49,706 bases of DNA, taken from NCBI GenBank assembly GCA_900770725.1, contig CAAGLL010000012.1, positions 1 through 49,706 on the forward strand, in the 5' to 3' direction. The notes under the pieces were generated by a model that worked only from the letters and a program-made list of their open reading frames with translations, did no database searches and was not told the origin of the DNA. Numbering within the stretch: the stretch's first letter is position 1; each line of letters starts with the position of its first letter. The stretch comes from an uncultured Succinivibrio sp. (GTDB lineage: Bacteria; Pseudomonadota; Gammaproteobacteria; Enterobacterales; Succinivibrionaceae). Made by a program: the position numbers and the translations under genes. Below are positions 17,188 to 25,117 of this stretch, in pieces.

Positions 17188-18459
17188 TCAGAATTCCTTC
17201 GTGATGTCCTCGGCGATCTCGTCAAGCGGCAGCACCAGATCCGCGATGCCCGCGTTCACGATCGCCTGCGGCATGCCGTAGACGACGCAGGTGTCCTCGT
17301 TCTGGGCCCAGATCACCGAGCCCTTCTGCTTCATCATGCGGCAGCCCTCGCAGCCGTCGGAGCCCATGCCGGTGAGGATCATCGCGAGGATCCTGCCGCC
17401 GTAGATCTGGCTGAGCGACGCGAACGAGACGTCGACGCAGGGGTTGTAGGAGACCCTGCCGTTGTCCTTTAAGATCCTCGCGCGGGCGCTGGTGCCGGCC
17501 CGCTCGAAGATCATCTGCATCCCGCCCGGGGCGATGTAGCAGGTCCCAGGCTGGAGTATGTCGCCGTCCTTGGCCTCGACCACGCTGAGCTGCGACATGC
17601 CGTCGAGCCTCTGCGCGAAGGTCTTGGTGAAGGATCCAGGCATGTGCTGGACCACCACGACCGGCACCGGGAGCTTGGGCAGCTTGGGGATGATGTTCTG
17701 AAGCGCGATAGGACCGCCCGTGGAGCTGCCGATCGCGATGAGGCTGTGCCTCACGCCCGAGCGGCGGTAGGCCGTGGTCTCGGACTTGTGGGTGCCGAAG
17801 GAGAACTTCATCGCGGCCGCCGGCACGCCCTGATCGTGCGTGAGCATGTCGTTGATGCGGTCGTACTGGCTGCGCGTGGCCGACGAGACCACGGGCCCGG
17901 GGGCCGTGGAGATGGTCGAGGCGTGGATCTTGGGCAGCGCGCTGGAGGCCGCGGCCCCGGGCGTGTGCAGCGCGGAGGAGTGGAAGGCCGGCGCTGCGGC
18001 GCGGCTCGCCGGAGCGGCAGGCGCTGCCAGGCGCGAAATGGCGCCCATGCGCCCGCGGATGTGGGAGCGCGCGACCGCCTTGATGAGGTTGCGGAGGTTG
18101 TTGATGGCCTCCTCGCGGCGGTGGGCGATGTCCGAGAAGTTCTTGGGCATGAAGTCGACAGCGCCCGCGTCGAGCGCCTTCAAGGTCGAGTCGGCGCCCT
18201 CGTAGGTCAGCGACGAGAACATCAGCACCGGAGTCGGGCACTTGCGCATGATCTCCTTGACCGCCGTGACGCCGTCCATGACCGGCATCTCGACGTCCAT
18301 GGTCACCACGTCGGGCCTGAGGCTCATCGTCTTCTCGACGCCTTCCTTGCCGTCGGCAGCCTCGCCTGCGACCTCGAGCATGGGGTCGCCGGAGATGATC
18401 TCGCTCAGCCTCTTCCTGAAAAACGAAGAGTCATCGACTATTAGAACCTTGATTGACAT
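17188..18459 (-). CDS. cheB: protein-glutamate methylesterase/deamidase CheB
   Basis: Removes methyl groups from chemoreceptor glutamates and deamidates glutamines, giving adaptation. The receiver domain (1-110) has the acidic pocket IVDD, phosphoacceptor D55 in TMDVEMP, and a conserved lysine in FMPK near 106. After an Ala/Ser-rich linker (about 140-235) comes the methylesterase with the catalytic set: serine in GSSTGG (S246), histidine in QHMPGS (H272) and aspartate in TGMGSDG. At 423 residues it is longer than E. coli CheB because of the linker. Located just after cheA; no cheR is in the window. Confidence 0.96.
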   Translation of the reverse strand: MSIKVLIVDDSSFFRKRLSEIISGDPMLEVAGEAADGKEGVEKTMSLRPDVVTMDVEMPVMDGVTAVKEIMRKCPTPVLMFSSLTYEGADSTLKALDAGAVDFMPKNFSDIAHRREEAINNLRNLIKAVARSHIRGRMGAISRLAAPAAPASRAAAPAFHSSALHTPGAAASSALPKIHASTISTAPGPVVSSATRSQYDRINDMLTHDQGVPAAAMKFSFGTHKSETTAYRRSGVRHSLIAIGSSTGGPIALQNIIPKLPKLPVPVVVVQHMPGSFTKTFAQRLDGMSQLSVVEAKDGDILQPGTCYIAPGGMQMIFERAGTSARARILKDNGRVSYNPCVDVSFASLSQIYGGRILAMILTGMGSDGCEGCRMMKQKGSVIWAQNEDTCVVYGMPQAIVNAGIADLVLPLDEIAEDITKEF

Positions 18460-18512
18460 GCTGTCCTTGCCTTCGTGTTATCCCTTTATCCTTGTTATAG
18501 AGCCGATCCCTG

Positions 18513-20564
18513 TCAGAACCTCTCCATGGTCTTGTGGGCGTAGGCGCGCATCAGACCCGGGATGTCGAGGATGAGCGCGATGCCGCCGTCGGAGGTGACC
18601 GTGGCGCCTGACATGCCCGGAGTGTGCCTGAGCAGGCTGTCCAGAGGCTTTATGACCACTTCCTCCTGCCCCAGCAGATCGTCCACGACGAAGCCCACGA
18701 GCTGCGCCGCGCCCACCTGCACGAGCACGATGTGGGCCTTGTGCTTCATGTACTCGGTGATCGGTGCGCCGTCGAACCACTGCTTTAAGAAGAACAGCGG
18801 GATGGCCTTGTCGCGGATGACGATGGTGTTCAGGCCATCGACGTTGCGCATGTTCTCGAGGCTCAGGTAGAAGATCTCGGAGACCGAGGTCAGCGGGAGC
18901 GCGAAGGTGTGGTTGCTCACGGAGATCATCATGGTCGGCAGAATAGCCAGGGTCAGCGGAACCTTGATCTCGATGGTCGTGCCCTTGCCGAAGGTCGAGA
19001 GCACCCTCACGGAGCCGTTTAGCTTGTTGATGTTGGTCTTCACGACGTCCATGCCCACGCCGCGGCCTGAGATGTCGGTCACGACGGTGTTGGTCGAGAA
19101 GCCAGGCGCGAAGATGAGGTCGAGCGCCTCGGTGTCCGAGAGCCTGTCGGCGGAGGCCTGGTCCAGCAGGCCCTTGCGCACGGCGGCCTGGCGCAGCACG
19201 TCCGGATCCATGCCGGCGCCGTCGTCGCTGATGCGCAGCAATATGTGATCGCCCTGCTGGGCTGCGGCGAGCAGCACCACGCCGGTCTCGCTCTTGCCCA
19301 TCGAGCGGCGCACATCCGGGGTCTCGATGCCGTGGTCGCAGCAGTTGCGGACCATGTGGACCATCGGGTCGGCAAGCGCGTCCACGAGGTTCTTGTCGAG
19401 CTCCGTGTCCTCGCCTTCCATGCGCAGCTCGATCTTCTTGCCAAGCTTGTGGGCCAGATCGCGCACGACGCGCGGGAAGCGGCCGAACACCTTCTTCACC
19501 GGCTGCATGCGGGTCTTCATGACCGCGGCCTGGAGGTCGCCGGTCACGACGTCGAGGTTGGAGATGGCCTTGGTCATCTCGTGGTCGCTGCGGTGGGCCG
19601 CCATGTTGAGCAGGCGGTTGCGCACGAGCACCAGCTCGCCGACCATGTTCATGATGTCGTCGAGCACCTTGGTGTCAACGCGCACCGTGGTCTCGGCCTC
19701 GGGTTTGGGCATGGCGTGGGCCGGGGCTGCAGGCTTGGCGGCAGGCTTTGCCGCCGGAGCCGGTGCCTTGGCTGCCGCCGGGGCGGGAGCTGCCGGAGCG
19801 GGGGCCGGGGCCGCCGCAGGGGCGGGGGCCGGAGCGGCTGCAGCAGGGGCTGCCGGGGCAGCGCTCTGCGCCTGCGGGGCCGTGGCCTGGGCGTTCTTGA
19901 GCATCTCGTCGAACTGCTCGTCCGTCACGTCCTTGCCGCCGTTGGCCTCGATGGCCTTCTCAAGCTTGTCGTTCTCGCTGCCGGGGGCGTTGCCCTTGCC
20001 GTGCAGCTGGTCGAGCAGCGCCTCGAACTCCTCCTCGGTGATGTCGTCGATGGAGCCGCCCTCGGAGTTCTGGGCCGGGGCTGCGGGTGCAGCCGCGGCA
20101 GGAGCTGCCGGAGCAGGCGCCGCAGGGGCCGGAGCCGGAGCGGGAGCAGGAGCGGCGGGGGCCGGGGCTGCCGCTTTCGGGGCGGCGCCGCCTGCTGCGA
20201 TGGCGTGCAGGCGGTCGATGAGGTCCTTGGGCGGCTCCGGGAGGGGCTCGCCGTTCTTGACGTTCTCGAACATCGCGCTGATCTCATCGTAGGCCGCGAG
20301 CACCGCGTCCATCAGGTCCGAGCTCATCTTGATGCGGCCGTTGCGCAACTCGTCGAACAGGCTCTCGGCGGCGTGGCACACCTCGACCAGGCTCGTCAGC
20401 TGGAGGAAGCCGGCGCCGCCCTTGACGGTGTGGAATCCGCGGAAGATCGCGTTAAGGAGATCCTTGTCGTCCGGGGTTTTCTCTATCTGGACCAGCTGCT
20501 CGTCGAGCTTCTCTATGATTTCGCCGGCCTCGACAATGAAGTCCTGCAGAATTTCCTCATCCAT
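18513..20564 (-). CDS. cheA: chemotaxis histidine kinase CheA
   Basis: Autophosphorylates on receptor signals and passes phosphate to CheY and CheB. P1 (Hpt) carries H45 in FHTVKGGAGFL. Dimerisation, ATP-binding and CheW-like regulatory domains fill about 290-683, with DALADPMVHMVRNCCDHGIE (N box), DDGAGMD (G1) and GRGVGMDVVKTNI (G2). Between P1 and P3 there is no obvious P2 domain. Instead, two Ala/Pro tracts (about 126-165 and 227-285) frame short acidic helices, ITEEEFEALLDQLHGKG and VTDEQFDEMLKNAQ. These lie where Vibrio CheA keeps the LID region that contacts ParP, and ParP is encoded nearby. Confidence 0.97.
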   Translation of the reverse strand: MDEEILQDFIVEAGEIIEKLDEQLVQIEKTPDDKDLLNAIFRGFHTVKGGAGFLQLTSLVEVCHAAESLFDELRNGRIKMSSDLMDAVLAAYDEISAMFENVKNGEPLPEPPKDLIDRLHAIAAGGAAPKAAAPAPAAPAPAPAPAPAAPAPAAPAAAAPAAPAQNSEGGSIDDITEEEFEALLDQLHGKGNAPGSENDKLEKAIEANGGKDVTDEQFDEMLKNAQATAPQAQSAAPAAPAAAAPAPAPAAAPAPAPAAPAPAAAKAPAPAAKPAAKPAAPAHAMPKPEAETTVRVDTKVLDDIMNMVGELVLVRNRLLNMAAHRSDHEMTKAISNLDVVTGDLQAAVMKTRMQPVKKVFGRFPRVVRDLAHKLGKKIELRMEGEDTELDKNLVDALADPMVHMVRNCCDHGIETPDVRRSMGKSETGVVLLAAAQQGDHILLRISDDGAGMDPDVLRQAAVRKGLLDQASADRLSDTEALDLIFAPGFSTNTVVTDISGRGVGMDVVKTNINKLNGSVRVLSTFGKGTTIEIKVPLTLAILPTMMISVSNHTFALPLTSVSEIFYLSLENMRNVDGLNTIVIRDKAIPLFFLKQWFDGAPITEYMKHKAHIVLVQVGAAQLVGFVVDDLLGQEEVVIKPLDSLLRHTPGMSGATVTSDGGIALILDIPGLMRAYAHKTMERF

Positions 20565-20580
20565 TTTCAGTTCCTCTCAA

Positions 20581-21339
20581 TCAGAAGCCCAGGCTGGCCA
20601 GGAGGTCGTCGACGTCATCCTGCGACGAGGCGACTTCCTCCCCCTTCTTCTGCGATTCGGTAGCGGGCCCCTGGGGCTCCGTGCCACCGGCCCTGGCTGC
20701 CTTGATGTCCTTTGCATCCTTGTCCTTGCCAAAGGAGACAAGGAAGTTAACAAGCTTGTCCTCGACCTCGGAGACCAGCTTTATGACCTTCTGGAGCATC
20801 TGCCCGGTGAGATCCTGGTAGCCTTGCGCCATCATGATCTTCGTCAGCTGGTCCGACAGGGCCTTGCCGCCCTGCTGGGTCTTGTTTATGAGGTTGTCCA
20901 CCTTGTGGCAGAGGTTCACGAAGGTGTAGCGGTCGATCTGCCCGTTCATCAGCTCCTGCCAGGTCGGCAGCAGGCTGTCGATGGTGGCGGTGAGGTTGCG
21001 GATGAGCGGCTCGCACTTGTCGACGGCGTCGAGCGTGGTGTTGGCTGCGTCGTCGGTCATGGAAATGATGTTCTTGAGGCGCTCGGAGGCGTCCGGCATC
21101 TCGACCTTGGCGATCACCTGGATGCGCTCGTCCTCGGTGAAGGCCATGATCGCATCGTGCAGGTCGCGCGTCAGCGCGCCCACCGCGTCGTAGATGTTGT
21201 CGCGCTTGATGGCGTGGGCGACTTCCCAGAATTTCTCCTCGGCCGCGTCCACCATGCCCGCCTCGAGGAGATCGCGGATGTCATCCACGTCGTCCACGGT
21301 GAGGTGGCGGAGCTCCTCGTCGTTTGAAGCAGTTGTCAT
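20581..21339 (-). CDS. cheZ: CheY-P phosphatase CheZ
   Basis: Dephosphorylates CheY-P to end the motor-switching signal. The 252-residue helical protein carries the catalytic-glutamine motif QGYQDLTGQMLQKVI (about 182-196) in the long hairpin and ends in DDVDDLLASLGF, the amphipathic C-terminal peptide that docks on CheY. A disordered, charged stretch (about 210-240) separates the two. It lies between cheY and cheA with short gaps. Confidence 0.96.
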   Translation of the reverse strand: MTTASNDEELRHLTVDDVDDIRDLLEAGMVDAAEEKFWEVAHAIKRDNIYDAVGALTRDLHDAIMAFTEDERIQVIAKVEMPDASERLKNIISMTDDAANTTLDAVDKCEPLIRNLTATIDSLLPTWQELMNGQIDRYTFVNLCHKVDNLINKTQQGGKALSDQLTKIMMAQGYQDLTGQMLQKVIKLVSEVEDKLVNFLVSFGKDKDAKDIKAARAGGTEPQGPATESQKKGEEVASSQDDVDDLLASLGF

Positions 21340-21355
21340 CTTGCCCAGCCTTCGC

Positions 21356-21739
21356 TCAGTTGAAGCGCTCGAAGATCTTGTCGAGCTTCGACTTGAGCGT
21401 CGCCGCGGTGAACGGCTTGACGATGTAGCCGTTGACGCCGGCCTTGGCCGCCTCGATGATCTGGTCGCGCTTGGCCTCGGCCGTCACCATCAGCACCGGC
21501 ATGGCCCTGAGCTTTGGGCTCTTGCGGATGTTCCTCAACAGGTCGATGCCCTGCATGATCGGCATGTTCCAGTCGGTGATGACGAACTGGAAGTCGCCGG
21601 CCTCGAGCATCGGGAGCGCCGTGGCGCCATCGTCGGCCTCGTAGGTGTTGTTGTATCCGAGATCGCGCAGCAGGTTCTTGATGATGCGGCGCATTGTGGA
21701 AAAGTCATCCACGATCAGGATCTTGATATTTTTGTCCAA
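21356..21739 (-). CDS. cheY: chemotaxis response regulator CheY
   Basis: Single receiver domain (127 residues) that binds the flagellar switch when phosphorylated by CheA. Key residues are visible: ILIVDDF (acidic pocket near 12-13), phosphoacceptor aspartate in ITDWNMP (about D56), threonine in MVTAEA and lysine in IVKPF. Translation begins at a TTG codon, since no ATG or GTG is available before DKNIKILIVDD and AGGAG lies seven bases upstream. It heads the cheY-cheZ-cheA-cheB part of the run and is preceded by a sigma-28 promoter candidate about 110 bases upstream. Confidence 0.96.
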   Translation of the reverse strand: MDKNIKILIVDDFSTMRRIIKNLLRDLGYNNTYEADDGATALPMLEAGDFQFVITDWNMPIMQGIDLLRNIRKSPKLRAMPVLMVTAEAKRDQIIEAAKAGVNGYIVKPFTAATLKSKLDKIFERFN

Positions 21740-21838
21740 GGTTAGCTCCTCGGCCGCGGCGCTCTGCCGCAGCTACTCCTGAGTGATCCAAGCCAGGCGG
21801 TTTCTTCCGCCCCCCGGTCTTGGAAATTCATTGCCGTC

Positions 21839-21875
21839 CCGTTACAAGATAACGGCCCGGCCGCATGAATGTTTA
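21839..21875 (-). promoter_or_regulatory. FliA (sigma-28) promoter candidate with overlapping dyad, before cheY
   Basis: Reading the minus strand, TAAA (21872-21875) is followed by exactly 15 bases and then GCCGTTAT (21849-21856). The consensus for sigma-28 is TAAA-N15-GCCGATAA, so the spacing is ideal and six of eight -10 bases match. A perfect dyad CCGTTA-TCTTG-TAACGG (21839-21855) overlaps the -10 element and the expected start point. The promoter sits just after the fliA stop and drives cheY and the genes beyond it, so FliA would activate its own downstream genes. Confidence 0.65.
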
Positions 21876-21883
21876 AAAAATGC

Positions 21884-22621
21884 CTAGCCTTTGCGCCAGT
21901 CCCGCAACGCGGATCTCAATCTGGCCATCGACTGGGACATGATCTGGCAGATCCTCGACTCCGAGAGATCGAGCACCTTGCCGATCTCCTTGAGGTTCAA
22001 TTCCTCGTCGTAGTAGAGCGAGAGCACCTGCTGCTCGCGCTGCGGGAGGTTGGAGATCGCCTTTGCCAGCGCCTTCTTGAACTCAGAGGTCGCCAAAAGC
22101 TCGAAGAGCTTGTCCTGGCGGTGGTCCTGGGAGTCGCTTATCACGTCGTCCGTCACGCCGAGATCGTCGATCCCGATGATCTGGGAGGTCGACGAATCGA
22201 GCAGCATCTGGCGGTACTTCTCGATGCTCACGCCCATCTCGGCGGCGATCTCGGTGTCAGTGGGCTGGCGCCCGAGCCTGCCCTGCAGGCGCGTCACCGC
22301 GTCGGCTATCTGGCGCGTGCCCTGGTGCACCGAGCGCGGGGCCCAGTCGGACTGGCGCATCTCGTCGATCATCGCCCCGCGGATCCTGATGGTCGCGTAG
22401 GTCTCAAACGAGGCCCCATGCCCGTCCTCGAAGTGCGAGAGCGCGTCCATCAGCCCGAGCATCCCCGACTGGATGAGGTCGTCAAGCTCGACGCTTGCAG
22501 GCAGCCTGGCCTTCAGGTGCAGGGCGATGCGCTTTACGAGCGGGGCATACTGCTCCACCCTCGTGTCCATGTCGTTCCTGCTACTGCTGTAGGCCCTGTA
22601 GGCCCTGGCGCCGTTGAGCAT
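21884..22621 (-). CDS. fliA: flagellar sigma factor FliA (sigma-28)
   Basis: Directs RNA polymerase to late flagellar and chemotaxis promoters. The 245 residues contain region 2 (DLIQSGMLGLMDALSHFE, then FETYATIRIRGAMIDEMR), region 3 (QPTDTEIAAEMGVSIEKY) and region 4 with a helix-turn-helix (LNLKEIGKVLDLSESRICQI, about 208-227). The ATG is 20 bases past the flhG stop. The 5' coding end has a doubled AGGCCCTG. It lies between flhG and cheY, the usual order in polar flagella, and a matching target promoter lies immediately downstream. Confidence 0.96.
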   Translation of the reverse strand: MLNGARAYRAYSSSRNDMDTRVEQYAPLVKRIALHLKARLPASVELDDLIQSGMLGLMDALSHFEDGHGASFETYATIRIRGAMIDEMRQSDWAPRSVHQGTRQIADAVTRLQGRLGRQPTDTEIAAEMGVSIEKYRQMLLDSSTSQIIGIDDLGVTDDVISDSQDHRQDKLFELLATSEFKKALAKAISNLPQREQQVLSLYYDEELNLKEIGKVLDLSESRICQIMSQSMARLRSALRDWRKG

Positions 22622-22641
22622 AAGTCAGAAAATCCCCGGTC

Positions 22642-23487
22642 TCACTCGGCCTTCCCATCGCCGTCGTGCTCGTGCCGCACCAGGTTCTCCACGAAGAACT
22701 GGAGGTGGCCGCCCGGGATCTCCGGGACCGGCCACTGCGTCACCCGCGAGGCCAGCACCTTGAAGATCCGCGACGCCGGCGAGGTCGGGTAGACCTCCAC
22801 GACGCACGAGCGCTGGCGGATGGCCTTGCGCAGGTTCGGATCGATCGGGATGCAGGCGACAAGCTCGAGCGTGACGTCCAGGAAGCGGTCTGTGACCATC
22901 AGAAGCTTCTGGAACATCATCTTGCCCTCGTCGAGGGAATGCATCTGATTTCCGATGATTTTAAACCTCTTAACGCCGTAATCGTTTGACAGAACCTTCA
23001 TTTCGGCATAGGCGTCGGCAACCGAGGTGGGCTCGTTGCACACCACCATGATCACATCCTGCGCGGCGCGGCAGAACGAGAGCACCATGTCCGAGATGCC
23101 CGCGGCGGTGTCGACGATGAGGAAGTCGATGTCCTCCCTAAGCTCCGAGAAGGCCCTGATGAGGCCTGCGTGCTGCTCGACCGAGAGCTCGACCATCTTC
23201 TTGAGGCCCGAGGAGGCGGGGACGATGCGCAGCCCCGAGGGCCCGGTCTGGATGATCTCGTCGAGCGAGCAGGTGCCGGCGAGCACGTCGCCCAGGTTCC
23301 GCTTGACCTTGAGCCCGAGCATGACGTCGATGTTGGCCAAGCCGAGGTCGGCGTCGAAGAGCATGACCTTGCGCCCAAGCTGGCACAGCGCCACCGCAAG
23401 GTTGAGCGAGACGCTCGACTTGCCAACGCCACCCTTGCCGCCCGTGACGGTTATGACCTTCACCCTGCGGTTGCGAACGTTCTCCAT
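22642..23487 (-). CDS. flhG: flagellar number regulator FlhG (FleN)
   Basis: MinD-like ATPase that limits the number of polar flagella, acting with FlhF and, in pseudomonads, on FleQ. The protein opens MENVRNRRVKVITVTGGKGGVGKSS with the deviant Walker A at about 15-22, then LFDADLGLANIDVMLGL and FLIVDTAAG (Walker B). The C-terminus (PEIPGGHLQFFVENLVR) closely recalls FleN. The ATG at 23487 is chosen for GGGAG seven bases before it; the frame extends upstream to 23532 without support. Like FleN, it lacks the N-terminal DQAxxLR helix seen in Bacillus FlhG. Confidence 0.95.
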   Translation of the reverse strand: MENVRNRRVKVITVTGGKGGVGKSSVSLNLAVALCQLGRKVMLFDADLGLANIDVMLGLKVKRNLGDVLAGTCSLDEIIQTGPSGLRIVPASSGLKKMVELSVEQHAGLIRAFSELREDIDFLIVDTAAGISDMVLSFCRAAQDVIMVVCNEPTSVADAYAEMKVLSNDYGVKRFKIIGNQMHSLDEGKMMFQKLLMVTDRFLDVTLELVACIPIDPNLRKAIRQRSCVVEVYPTSPASRIFKVLASRVTQWPVPEIPGGHLQFFVENLVRHEHDGDGKAE

Positions 23488-23553
23488 GACTACTCCCTCT
23501 TTGAGATGGGGCGCCTTGCGCCCGACCTGCAAATCATTTCAATGCGCATGCGC

Positions 23554-25008
23554 TCACGCCTCCCACGGCGCGTCGAGCGCCTGCCCGGCCGCGTCGCTCT
23601 CGATCGAGGAGAGCGCCTTGCGCGTGAACTCGGCCGCGCCCGGGACCCTGATGTCCTCGGGCACGCGCTGGCCGTCGGTGACGTAGCAGAGCTTGAGGCC
23701 GTGCTTCAGGCACAATGAGAGCGCGTCGCAGAGGTTGGCGCTCTCGTCGGTCTTGGTGAGCACCAGCCCGTCGATGCCCAGCTCCTTGAAATGCGCGTAC
23801 GCGCCCTCGAGCGTGCGGCGCTGCGCCTCGGCGGGCAGCACCAGGTAGTGCTTGAGGTTCAATCGCTTCTGGGCCTTGAGCTCGGAGAGCTGGGTCTCAA
23901 AGCGCTTGTCGTTGAGGCCGACTCCTGCGGTGTCGACGAGCACGAGGCTCTTGTCGCGCAGCTTCACGAGCGCCTGCGGGAGCTCTGAAAGCGAGTTCAC
24001 CGCCATGGCATCGCAGCCCATGATCCTGCCGTAGGTGCGCACCTGCTCGACCGCGCCGATCCTGTAGTGGTCGGCCGTGACCATCGCGACCTTCTCAGGC
24101 CCGTAGCTTATGACGAAGCGCGCGGCGAGCTTGGCGAGCGTCGTGGTCTTGCCGACCCCGGCGGGGCCGATGAGCGCGATGACGCCGCCGTCGGTGACCA
24201 CCTCGTCGCTTCCGGTCTGAAGGCGCTTTTGAATGATCGAGCACAGCTCGCGCCAGGCGAAGTTCACCGAGGCGTCGGCGCTGATGCCGCCCACGAGCTC
24301 CGCGGCCAGTTGCGGATCGAAGCCCGAGGTCGCGAGCACCTCGCGGAGCATCGAGCGCACCGGCTGCTCGCGCTCGCCGCGCTCGCGCATGAGGCCGGCA
24401 AGCTCGTAGCGCAGGAGCTTCTTGATGGAATCTACGTCGTCGCGCAGCGCCCCGAGATCGCCATTTGGCGCCTCCTTGCTGTAGGAGGAGATCCCGTGCG
24501 AGAGATCGGCCTTGCGGCGCTTCTCCTCGCGCTCCTGCTCGCTGCTCTTGATGAGCGCGGCAAGCTCGCTGCGCTCGGAAATGGGGGCCGGGGCCGCGCG
24601 CTTCTTGGCAGATACGGCCTTGGCAGGAGCGCTCCTTGCAGGGGCGGCCGGCGCTTTTGCAGCCTTCTGCGACTTCTGGCGCTCCAGGATCTCAATTAAG
24701 CTCTTGGCAAAGCTCTCGGCCTTGCCCGGATCGACCTTGGCCTTGGGCTGCGGAGCCGCCTTGGCGCCCGAGGCGGCGGCGCGGCCCTTGGCGCCTATCG
24801 TCACCTCGTCGTCTGCGACGTCGTCCTTCAAGTAGCTCTCAAGCGTGCCTGCCGGGGCCTGGGCCGGCGCCTCCTCGATCCCGGCAACGATCTCGATGCC
24901 GTCCTTGAGGCGCCGGTTGGACATGATCACGGCATCCGGGCCAAGCTCCTGCTTGATCCTTGCCAGAGCCTTGCGCATGTCCGGCTCGACGAAACGCTTG
25001 AGTTTCAC
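23554..25008 (-). CDS. flhF: polar flagellar GTPase FlhF
   Basis: SRP-type GTPase that sets the pole where the flagellum is built. The N-terminus (KLKRFVEPDMRKALARIKQE) is the conserved FlhF B-domain start; an Ala/Lys/Pro-rich linker follows (about 45-165), then the N domain and the G domain with P-loop GPAGVGKTTT (281-290), TADHYRIGA, VDTAGVG and TKTDE. The start codon is GTG (25008), chosen to match the family N-terminus, with GGGAG nine bases upstream. A good sigma-70-like promoter lies about 60-90 bases upstream, in the gap after flhA. Confidence 0.95.
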   Translation of the reverse strand: MKLKRFVEPDMRKALARIKQELGPDAVIMSNRRLKDGIEIVAGIEEAPAQAPAGTLESYLKDDVADDEVTIGAKGRAAASGAKAAPQPKAKVDPGKAESFAKSLIEILERQKSQKAAKAPAAPARSAPAKAVSAKKRAAPAPISERSELAALIKSSEQEREEKRRKADLSHGISSYSKEAPNGDLGALRDDVDSIKKLLRYELAGLMRERGEREQPVRSMLREVLATSGFDPQLAAELVGGISADASVNFAWRELCSIIQKRLQTGSDEVVTDGGVIALIGPAGVGKTTTLAKLAARFVISYGPEKVAMVTADHYRIGAVEQVRTYGRIMGCDAMAVNSLSELPQALVKLRDKSLVLVDTAGVGLNDKRFETQLSELKAQKRLNLKHYLVLPAEAQRRTLEGAYAHFKELGIDGLVLTKTDESANLCDALSLCLKHGLKLCYVTDGQRVPEDIRVPGAAEFTRKALSSIESDAAGQALDAPWEA

Positions 25009-25071
25009 TCCCCTAAGCTCCCTTGTCCAACTGATCGGATATTTTAAGTTTAAAATTCCGCAGGTTAATTA

Positions 25072-25101
25072 TATTTACTCTACAAATCAAACTGCTGTCA
25101 A
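25072..25101 (-). promoter_or_regulatory. sigma-70-like promoter before flhF
   Basis: The minus strand reads TTGACA (25096-25101), 18 bases, then TAAATA (25072-25077), embedded in a distinctly AT-rich gap between flhA and flhF. The exact -35 box makes this the best housekeeping-type promoter in the flagellar region. It would start flhF-flhG-fliA independently of flhA. Confidence 0.6.
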
Positions 25102-25117
25102 ATTTTTTGCATTTTTT

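Noticed and set aside
19245..20663. Long plus-strand frame (472 codons) opposite cheA
   Set aside because: A mirror of the GC-rich Ala/Pro linker codons of cheA; composition is biased to Gly/Arg/Val/Leu/His and it lacks protein features.
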